From assembly GCA_903813345.2 (NCBI GenBank), contig CAIIXF020000012.1, positions 3,205,318-3,269,317 of the forward strand: a stretch of 64,000 bases of DNA. The letters are read 5' to 3'. Below, one piece after another: positions 37,112 through 49,100 of this stretch (positions are counted from its first letter, which is position 1; each line of letters starts with the position of its first letter). The position numbers and the translations under genes were made by a program. Below the pieces are notes generated by a model that was given only the letters and a program-made list of their open reading frames with translations, did not search any database and was not told where the DNA came from. The stretch comes from Owenia fusiformis (lineage: Eukaryota; Annelida; Polychaeta; Sabellida; Oweniidae).

Positions 37112-40100
37112 GTTTTAGATTGCACAAAGCACTGATTTTATCCGACATCTATCAGGATCCTTGGGCTCGTAAAGATAATGACGGACATTACAGAAGAATA
37201 CTTATTGAAGTGTTCCAAATGTAAGAAACTTCAAGACATCAAGAAGTTGAAGTAAGTTTGGAAAGATTTATTATTCAAAAGATATGTGTTTATGCAATGA
37301 AAGAAGATATAATTTCCATGATTTTTGACAAGTAAAAAATATAAAAGGCATTAGTATACTGTACAGTGTATGTACGTGTTTGTGACATCATATAGACTAT
37401 AAAACTTGATTTGAACCTGACATCATGTTATCACTTTTGAAATCATGTAGCAATACAGAAAGAAGCCAGTTGACTCAATAGACCTTGGCCTTAGGGTGTT
37501 TATGTTCCAGTAAACCCATATAAGCAGTTGTGTTATTATCCTTATAAGGTACATGTACAGATTTATATGTCAATTTTTACATTATTTTATTTATTTTCAG
37601 ACTTGGAAACAAAAGTATCAAGAAACTAGATAAAGACCTCTTCAAACAACTTTCAAATCTAGAAGACATTGATTTATCTCAAAACAAGCTTACTACTCTA
37701 CCAAGGGGCCTCAATTGGAAGAAATTACAAATTCTAGCTTTGGAGGATAATGAATTAGAAGACATTGAGTTTGTTGGTGAATTCCCCAACTTGTGTGACT
37801 TGTACATTGAGGGAAATGATAAACTCAGGGTTTGTATGTCTTCTGTCACCCCTGAATTACTTATAATTAAAGAAATTATAAAAAATATTGACAATCAACT
37901 ACATGTAGACCATTTTTAATTGTTGAAAAATTAATTTCTCAAAAATTGACCATTTTTCTAAATGAAACCTATTTTCTCATAAAAAGGCTCATTTTGAGGC
38001 CAGAAACATATCTATCTTTAATGTTCCTAATTTTTCTTTGGACCAAACCTGCCAGTGGTATAATTATATATTATTGGTTGAGCATGATCTCTCAATAACA
38101 GTATCTTGTATCACTTGTTACTGTTTTTACTATTTTAACTTTGTTTATTTTAATATATTTCTTATTTATATTTAGAAGTATGGTGGCTATATCGCTGTGT
38201 ACCTCTGCCCAAAGTTACAATGTTTAGATGATAAAGATGTATTCTACATGAGGAAACAGGTCACCAACACCAAAGACAAAGTCGAAATGGAGGTAAATGA
38301 ATTCATACAAACTTTAAATTTTTTTTTTATTATTCTTTATTCAATTTTAAAACATACAAAATACACTTTAAGCTTTAAATCAAAGGGCATTTAGTAGATA
38401 GACTAGTAGCTGTTGAAAAACAAGAAATAGGGAAGTTTAAGCTACATACTTTTAGATCAACTTGTATTGGAACTATATATGGTCCTATAGGGATTGTGTT
38501 TTGCCTTCATCGTATTTATGGAATGACCCTTGTATTTTGTACGTATGTACATTTGTATATTTTGTACATATAGTAAGACCAAGATATCTTTTGTATCTAC
38601 AGGTGAAAGGCATATGGGAAGGTGGCTTTGCAGATCACTATAGAGACAGGATACCTGCTCAAGAACTCGAACCCCTGGAGAAGAATTTTCTAGAAACACT
38701 ATCTAAGCATGATTTTGATACAATGCATGATACTTCAAAAGAATATCAAAACTTTGTGGTAGGTATTTCTGATTCTGATTGAGGCAAATGCCTCCATTGC
38801 ATTATTTTGCCTCAACATAGGTACAAATATATGTGTAATTAATCATGTATGTATGATACAGCTATGTTGGGTCCAGTCAGGTACCCCCCAAGGTTCGGCC
38901 ATATATTACTGAGAACCTCAGTAAAAAACACATATTTCATCATCATTTTTTGTACATTTTTTTCTCATTGGTGCATTTTTCATTTAGCTTTGACAGAAAT
39001 GGCAGGCTTGACTGTGTACCAAGTCCAGTATAATTATTTTAAGAGATAGGACTAACAGTTTTTTTTCCATTTTGAAAACTGACAATTAAGACACTTAATG
39101 AATTCTGAACATTTTCAGAAACATTCTCTGGGCAGAGAGCTGATCTCTTCAGTGCAAAAGCAGACATATGAGTCCCCCAGTAAGAGGTCTAGGGTGCGCA
39201 AAGTCCCTGCAAAATTTAGTGACTTATTTATATCGGAAAAACAAAGCCAGCCCAAACAAGACAAACACAATAAAATCCAGGAAAGTGAGATTGATTGGAG
39301 CTCTTCAGACGAGGACGGGACAACCTTTACTTCATTAAAAAAGAAAAAAAGTAAACCTGCTGCAAAAAGGATCAAGCTTGACCCAGCACCAACTGGGAAC
39401 CTGGTAAATCCATTTGCGTAGTAATTTTGGGAGAAATAATTCAATTTTGGTTTAATTTTTTTGAAATATGTCATGATCATTTTTATCCCAACGAACGAAG
39501 TTCGGTAGGGATATAGTGAAGCCCTCCATCCGTCCCTCAGTCCGTCAGTCCGTCAGTCAGTCAGTCCGTCCGGAAGATAACTCAAATATTAGTTGACGGA
39601 TTTTCTTCATATTTGGTGGAAAGATGTATATTGATGAATAGTTTTACAAAAAAAAAAATTTTTCAAGATGGCCGCCGCTTTAAAAATGACGGGACTTTTT
39701 CGCAAAAATCATAAATTTTTCATTCTAAACCAAAGTAATTAATATTATTGTTTGAAATTTTGGTAGTATATTTGCAACATCTATCTATTTCACATATATT
39801 CCGTGTTTTTTATCCTGACCCCCAGGGGCTGTGTATGGGGGGTCAGGAAAACAGAAATTTTCGTTAATTTTTAAATCTTTCTGAAGTATAGCTTTATTAT
39901 ACTCAAATGAAAGGCAATTAATAGTAGATTGCAAATATTGTATCTTTTTTCTGATTCGAGCCTCGTAAGATCCAAAATGGCCGTCTAATGTACGATTTCG
40001 CAATAATTTTCCGATCCCTTCAAAGTATGGCTATATTATACTCAAATTGAAGGAATTTTGGAGTAGAGCACAATTATGGTATTATTTTTCAGATTTGTAC

Positions 40101-43100
40101 CTCAGAAAATTCAAAATGGCTGCTTTGCAGGAATTCGCAATTCTAAAATCTAAATTTTCCAATTTTAACCAAAGTAATGAATATAATTGATTGGAATTCG
40201 GTAATTGATATTTTGTTCGTTGGGATTTGCTACTCCGAGGAGTTGCCGTTATCTAGTTTTTAAATGTTACTTTCCCTGGAATGGTCTTTTATTTAAGAAT
40301 ATTCAAAAGAGAATAAAAAATTTTCCTCAAATGTTAGTTGATAATATCTATATTGACCTAGAAAATAAAACCTCCCTCAAATGGCATCTTTTGTTTTTTC
40401 AGCCCAAAGCCCCAGATTACGATCCTGTTCATTTCCTACGCTGTCACTCAAAAGATAATTCCCCCAGTGATTCGAAAACAACTATATGGTGCTGTCAGTT
40501 TGAACCAAATCTAGAAAAAACAGGTAAAGACTATTAAAAAACAATTTCAGTTTTGCATGCTGAGTATATCTTTGAAGTGCATGTACCATACATTATCACA
40601 TGCTCTGTAAAATTCCAGTAATCTGATTGGTTGATTACCGTGTGAGTTTTCCCGTCTCACACGGCCGTCTCACACGTTACTAGAGGCAACCAGTGATGAT
40701 CGATAGCAACGATGTGACGTCACTGATTATATCACTTCTAGCTAAGAAAAACAATATGACGTCATACTATTTCACAAACAAGTACGAATACAACGGTATG
40801 ACGTCATATTGTTTCAAAGCGAAATCAAAAATTATAATAGTTACCAGAAGTACACGGGGTTCTGAACACAATCATAACTGACCAAATCAAAATGCTTCAA
40901 AATTCCTAGACATGTGATAAAATCGTCATCACACGTTTCAGCTTATGTGATACAGGAAATATTCCACTCGGGTAACAATGTATCACCACTCAAGCTTCGC
41001 TTTCGTGGATGATACAATATTACCTTTCGTGGAATATTTCCTGTATCACATGCTGAAACGTGTGATAACTGATAGTATCAATACTGTAAACTGTACTTTT
41101 TTTACTGTATGACTGATTTTGTTTTCATTACCCAAAACTTGTGATGAAAACATATACTGTGGACTGTACTTTTTTACTGTATGACTGATTTTGTTTTGAT
41201 TACCCAAAACTTGTGATGAAAACATATACTGTAAACTGTACTTTTTTTTACTGTATGGCTGATTTTGGTTTCATTACCCAAAACTGGTTATTGTTTCATT
41301 GCTGCAGTATGATAAATCATAGTTTTTATCATTAGGCTTTGAGTATATGTATGTGATAGAATTTTAGTTTTATAAAGGTTAACCCTTAGCAGTCTCTGTC
41401 AAGCATAAAAGTAACATAATTGGCCACTCATGATTTCCATTTTAAATCACATGTTTTAAACAAGAATAGTTGAGAGCAAATTCAGTGGAACTGTTCAGAC
41501 TTTAAAGAGTTAATTTAATACCTGAATATAATGAATCACTTTTGAGATTGATAAATTTCAGCCGTCAATAAGGAGCTAACACTGAACTTTAATTATTTCA
41601 GGGGAAACAACAAATATTGTCGCAACTTGTGGCGGAAACTCTGTGTGTCTGATTGATGTTTCAACTGGCAAAGTTATGAAGAAATATCACCATACAAAAG
41701 AGGTATTGACATTTTCATATTTTCCTGCACATTATTCTGCGCTTTTGATAATCTAATTCTTCATTTTTGGCATGCACAGGGTGAGCCAATACTCAATATG
41801 CCTACTCTCAAATGTATGCATGTGCATATCAAATTTTATGATATAAGCAGTATTAAGATAAACACCAGGGCTCTCATAAATTGCCATTTTAACTAGCTCT
41901 TTATAGCTCAATGTAAAGAATGTGTTATCTTGGGGCAGTTTTGTTTTTAGGTCACCTTGTATATGGTATTATCTGTGTATTACATTTATTGCATCAATTT
42001 AATTGTAAATACATGTAGTAGTTAATATATAATATTTTGTCTTGGTTCTAGGAGCTATTTGTTTTGTCTTGGACCACTATAAAAATGGAGGTGGAGAAAC
42101 ATAAAAGACGAACCAACATACTGGCAGTAGCAGGTGATAATTGATAGTTTTCCACTGGTCCTGGGTTCAATTCCAGGTTCAGACGAAACGTGTTTATTGT
42201 TAAAATAGACACATAACCTGCTGGAATTTGAATTCCTGATAACATGTAAAAACAATAGAAAACACCCTATGAACAAAATTTTTTAGAAATTATGATTTTA
42301 ATATTATAGAAAACACGTGCTAAATGCTTTATAACAATAGTCCACTTTTTAAATCAGAGAAAATCATGATTTTCATTATTACAACCAACTCACCAACATC
42401 CCAAATATGGAAAATCTGTCAAAAACACACTTCTTTCAAAATTAAAAAAACAGATATTTTCCAGGTTACACAAGGGATGACACTATTAAGTTGATAGATC
42501 CGGACCAAAACATTTGCTATGCTGAGTTGAAAGGGCACACCAAGTCTTTCAAACAGCAGATCAATGCTCTTGTCTTCCACAAAGATCACCCTACATTCCT
42601 GTTCAGTAAGTAGTTTAATTATGAATATTTTTTTTGTTAAAGTATAGTTTATGAGGATTTGAAACTGCAATTAAAGCATCCTCCAGGATTAAACATATGA
42701 TTCAATGATATCTCAAAAAAAACTTTGGGGGGCTTATAAGAGAGCATAAGGTATATGATTGGGGGGCTCATTTGAGAGCATACGGTATATGATTGAGGGG
42801 CTCATCAGAGAGCATACAGTATATGATTGGGGGGCTCATTAGAGAGCATACGGTATATGATTGGGGGGCTCATTAGCGAGCATTCGGTATATGATTGGGG
42901 GGCTCATTGGAGAGCATACGGTATATGATATGTTGCTAAATTTTGAAATCCATGAATTGCATTTTATTGTAAATGGTAAAAATATGTATGGAATAAATTG
43001 CCATTATATCCGTCTTACAGGTGGTGCTAAAGGAGAGATTCTGCTATGGGATATTGGGATTCCTGAATTTCCAGACTTCAAAGTTAAATACTCGTAAGTC

Positions 43101-46100
43101 TCAAATGTCCTTGTTAATCAGGGTTCTGATCTTTCAGCTACCATGAATCTTAAAAGGAGAAAATTGAAGCTAGGCCAAAATGTTTATTGTTGAATTTAAA
43201 AGATAATCAATCAAATTGCAATAAATGTTAATCGTTGAATTTAAAAGATAATCAATCAAATTGCAATAATAAGCCTCATTACCTTCCCAAATCAAAAATT
43301 AAAACAAAGATTTTTCTTTGGTTCTTTTAATTTATATCATACTGTTTAATTTTTATAGAATCCTAAGGTCATTCAGTCATACTGGTGATGAAACCTTGAA
43401 CCTTTCACTGTGCATGAACCAGACAGTGCTCATAGCAGGCTGTGCCCTGGGGTGTCATTTCTGGAATCTCAAGGAGAAATACTTCACTCCCCTCAAATCC
43501 TCAGAGAAATCCAAGTAAGAGATACACTGAACACCTCCCTAATCTGAAGAACATTCAATGTGAAGGATTTTATGTCACCTCAGCAAGTGGTGACAAATTC
43601 CTATAGTTTCCAACTTTTTGGTTGTAGCATTGGAGTTCAGTATATGGCATTTGCCATCTTAACAAATGGCAGGTGGTGACATTTTGCATATTATTGCCTT
43701 GTTTTAATCTGCCATGGATTACTTTGGAAGATTACTACTTTAATTGTGAGCACCTACCAATCTCTAAACACTTTTTCACAGTCCTGTGATGTTCGGTTTA
43801 GACAGGTTTTACTGTACAGGTTTCCAACGTTGTCAATAAACACCCCAAGCCTTCTCAGATTGGGGATGAAATAACTGATATTCTTGTTAGCGCAGTCAGA
43901 TGTCCCTTTGGTAGTTCAACTTTTTCAGGAAAGCAACAAACTTGGCACAGTTGTAGAAACATATGATCTGAATGAAAAATGATTTCGGGGCAAGTGATTC
44001 GGGGTGGTCTTCATGGATTTTAAGCCTCTGACCCCCACCCCTATCAGGCGGGGAGGGGGTACATTATAATAAAATAAATAAAAATAGTTGTAAAGTATAT
44101 TTCTTTAAATGACTTCATTTGGTCATTGCTTTGAGCCTGGAAATTGAGAAAAACCTATTTTAGAAGTGGTGTTTAGGAAGGAAAATACATTTTAACCCAA
44201 TTATCTAGTGTGAATTCATCTTTCAAAGGGTCAAATATAGGACAACAAGTACTGTATTTCAAGAATGTGATGTCTGATCATCCTGAAAAAATTCATACTA
44301 ATAGAGATATAGGTGTTAATCACTCATATGATATATGGCTTGTGTAGCTCATGTATTTTTTGAAAAATAAATTATCGAAATTTGGATATTTAAGCCCTTG
44401 CGGCCTAGGGGTGACCTTATTTTACCTTAATAATTTTTAAGATACCCGATGTTTGTGCCTCATATGAATTCTAAATATTGCATTAAGTATTGTTTTGTCA
44501 TATTATTCCTAATTAGATGTAAAAAAAGTATTGGAAATAAAAAAAAAATCAAATTTTCATTTTCGGTTCTAAAGGGCCAGGGGTAACCATATTTTACCCT
44601 AATAATTTCCCAGATATGTAATATAAGCAATCTCAAATTAGCTCAAGATGTTGCATATAGTTCTGTTTTATCATACTTCTTCCAATAAGATGTAGAAAAT
44701 GATCGGATATATCTAAAAAATCAAAATTTTCACTTAAGCTGTTGATGGCCCTGGGGTAACCTTATTTTACCTTAATAATTTTCTAAATATGAGACATAAT
44801 CACCTCAAATGAGCTTAAGATGGTATATTTAGTCCTGTTTTATCATATCATTCCCAAGGAGTGAAAAAATGATTGGAATTATAAGAAAATTACATTTTCA
44901 TATTACACCCCCAATCCGCAACATCTTCTTGCAGAGCTGTAAACAGTACTGAACAGTGCAGTCAGAGTACTGCACTTTATAGCAATGTACAATGCTATTC
45001 TAACACCATCTATTTTGGACAGCGTAGTACAGTACTGTTTTTACAGCTCAGTACTGTTTTAGAAAACAGCTGTGTACAGTACTGTTTTTACAGCACTGTT
45101 TATGAAACCATGCTGTTTGATGCAGTTTGAGATTGGTAGTGTAGTTTATGATAGGTCAGGAATGACCTAATTTTACCTTAAAAATTTAAACAAAGATATA
45201 AGTTATTGAATGATTTGAAGTGCAATACAGGATATATTCTGTTCAAGAAATTCTGTATTGGAACGAGACGAAGTCGAGTGCCAATACAGAATATCGAGAC
45301 AGAATATATCCTGTATTGCACTTCAAATCATTCAATAACGTTTTTATCGTGTGATCCTCTGTATTGCTACTGAGATTGTTCCCTCCGTACCAATATTTTC
45401 TGTATTGCGACGGAGATGATCAATGGGGACACTCTCAGTACCAATACAGATTGGTACAGCACAAGAACTGACCAATCAGAAGGCTTCATTTTACAGATCA
45501 TACGATAATATATCATATTATCTACTCAAATGAGCTCAAAATAGTGAATATAGTCTAGTTTTGTCATATTATTCCTACTGAGATATACAATAATGATTAA
45601 CAGTTATAAAAAATGAACCTCAACAGCCATTTATTCCTTTCTAGTACCAATGGCAATACTATCTAGTTTTATAGAAGTGAACATTTTCTAAGATATGAAA
45701 ATGTTTGATAAGTCCAGTTCATACACGCACGAGTAGTAGCATTGTTAAGATTCTGAATATTATCATTTGAGTATATAATCCAAATCTATAAAACCTAATC
45801 AAAGGAGTCACAATTTATGGATTCTGACAGTCTCTCCTACAGCTACATAGCTCAGAGCAAATCAGATCTGCTTTCAAACATTTGCATCTGTTCTCTTGAC
45901 ACAGGTATCTACCCCATGACCTACATTTTATGTTGTGGCCTCAGTATCAGCAGTTGGAGTAGGTCAGCCACATTCATGTGGTGATAGAAACTGTGGCTAA
46001 GAATGAATCAGAATGAATAAGGACTCTAATCTTCTAATTTTGGGGTATCAAAAAAGATTTAAAGCTTAAGAACACTTGCGTAACCTCTGGGTACACCTTC

Positions 46101-49100
46101 TATTCCTGCAAATCAGTTGACTAAGAGTAGTAGCAGAATGCATCTAGAGATTGTATGAAAAATGGTAAGCTCATGGCCAAGTGGCCTTGAAATATCTAAG
46201 ACAGGTTGTACGTTCTGGAGGAATTTCCTCTCACCATAGGGCATATGCAATCCAAATTGACATTTTCAGCACAAGTTACTGCCAGTTTAAACCACATCAA
46301 AATCAACTGTATTGACTATGATTCTTATTAGGTCATGACAGAAGCAGTCTTTGGCATGCTTCTTCATACAAGCGAATGGTGATGGCAGATACTTCAACAA
46401 GGTCTGTAGAAGATTCAATTTTTTTTACTTTTTTCTGAGCTATCAGGGTAATATTTGGCTAAACATCTTCTTTGACATACCTATTTTCTTAAAATGTATG
46501 GATAAACTATCAATTTCAGCATTAAGAAGTGTAAATTCAGTTCAAAGTTTCTATAAGGGAGGCCCACATAAAGATTTTTAAGATCCAAAACATTTCAAGA
46601 GGAATCAGCTGAAATAATGTTCATCCAGGGGGTTTCTTTGGAAAAAAATAAACATATATGTTAGTAGAGAGACTTGTGGAACTGGAACAAGGATAGTCTA
46701 AGGAGGAAACTGAAACCCTTGAAATGGATGGAAAGAAGATAGTGACCACATGAATTAAGGAGGCAATGCAATGTTTAGCCCAACAGTGAGGTTCTGCCAT
46801 CACCCTTGCTCTTAAGAAGAAGCAGATTCAAGGATATTTCTCAATATTTCTTCAATACAATTTACTTAAAGGAGTTTTTAACAAGTTAGACAGAATCAAG
46901 GTTGAGGCATTAAAAAACAGTGAAAGCAAAATATATTTTAATTGTATTCCTGTACAGAAAATCAATGTGCAATCAATAAAAAAGGGTTTGTAAAAAACAG
47001 TTTAACAGAATCCAAATCAGAAGAGTATTGGTCTGAGCAGTTTGCTCAAACAGATTTCTCAGATTTTTACAAGATTTTGTTTAAATGTAACATTAGCAAT
47101 AATGTTTAAGAATTTATATTTAAATGTTTTAATGGAGCCATATGGACAGAAAAAATTACAAAAAATTCAGAAGTCAAATGGAATTTGTAAAATATGCAAT
47201 GTTGAAGCAGAAAGTCATAAACACTTATTTGTCAATTGTACGAATGCAAAGGAATATGTAAATACTCAAAATTTAAAGTTTTCTGAACAAGAAATTTATT
47301 TTATAGCAATGAAGGAGATTTTGAGAGCAAATGCCATAGAAACCAGCTAGTGTTTAAACACAAGTTTGAAATTTGGAAAATTAGAAATAGTAAAATCTAT
47401 AACCAATAAGTTCTGTATTCCTGTATAGGTACCAATGTAACCATTGTATATTATGTAAAAATTGTATAAATGTTTCAATGTTAATAAATTAATTAAAAAA
47501 TAAAAAATAAAATTCTCAATATTTTCAATAAGACTGCTTCAATCATGGCCTTCAAGAGAAAGAATAATACTCCTTACATTTAATTCTGATGTGGTATCAA
47601 GGCATATATGTGATGTTAAAAACTGAAAAAGTCAATTTGGATAGCATATGGTAAGGGAGAAAACATATCAATATCTACCTGCCTACGACCAAAGTTTAAT
47701 CCTCCCCATTTCTCATACAATCATTGGATGTGATGTTACATCTGTATTCTACTGCTATTGGTAGTGCTAAAATGGAATAAATGGATTGAGATTTAAATGT
47801 CTCACTGAGTTTTCTAATTGTTGTTAATCATTATCTCAGTAGGAATAAAGTGAAAAACAGACTATTTTCCCCATTTTGAGATCATTTTATCTTGAAAATT
47901 AATAACATTTGGCATCATTGCGCCCAATCATTGACTGTCATTATTCACTTACAGAATCCTTGACAGAAGCAGCTCACCTTAACCCCCCCCCCCCCCCCCA
48001 TCAGGCTAAGGTGACTGGACTTACTACCCTTTGCATTCATTCGACTTTCCTTCTCAAAAGAGAGCTTCGTCTTCACTCTATCAGTTTTCAATAAATCTCT
48101 GAACTCACTGCGCTAATCAGAGTTTGTTGTCGAAATAAGGACGGCTTCTATATGGTCATTTTCTCTGACGAAATCGCATCAATAATGTACACGCATTTAG
48201 CACTTGTTCCTTCAAGCTCACTGATTGGTTGAGAATAGGTCAGAATGGTTTATTGCAGCTTGGGTCATAAATGCTTTAAGACCCAAGCTGCCAATGGCAT
48301 TGGTCATGGGGACGGGGCTGCTAAACTCACTCCATCCTTTGCTTCTATATTATGGTAATATATGATAAAATCACCTCTGACCTGTCAAAAGCTAAAAATG
48401 TCATTTTTCAAATTTCCATTATTTTTTACATCTCCTAAGGAATAATATGACAAAACAAGAGTATATGACACAATTTTCAAGCTCATTTGAGATGCATATG
48501 TCTCATAATTAAGAAAGGTTCAAGATTAAATAAGCCCCCCCCCCCCCCCCCAGGCATCATAAGCTAAAATGAAAATGTAAAATTTTAAGAAATATCCAAT
48601 CATTTTCTACATCTTATTGGAGGTATTATGATTAAACAGAACTATATGCACCATCTTGAGCTAATTTGAGATACATATATTACAAACCTTGAAAGTTATC
48701 AAGGTAAAATATGGTTACCCTGGCCCTTCAGAAGTGATAATGAAATTTTTTTTTTTTTGAAAAGTTCCAATCATTTTTCAATCCAATTAGGAATAATATG
48801 ACAAAACAAGACTCAATGCACCATTTTGAGCTCATATGAGACCCATACATTGCATATCTTAAAAATTATTAAGGTAGAATAAGGTTACCCCTAGGCCGCA
48901 AGGGCTTAAAAATTCAAATTTCGATAATTTTTATCTCAAAAAATACATGAGCTACCCAAGCCATATTCTACATTTGTGATGAACACCTATACCCCTATTA
49001 GTATGAATTTTTCCAAGATGATCAGACATCACATTCTTGAAATACAGTACTTGATGTCCCATACTTGACCCTTTAAAATATGAATTCACGCTAGATAATT

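Noticed and set aside
46351-46581. 76-codon frame MACFFIQANGDG
   Set aside because: It lies across a dispersed repeat whose inverse copy at 35,075-35,430 is not open.
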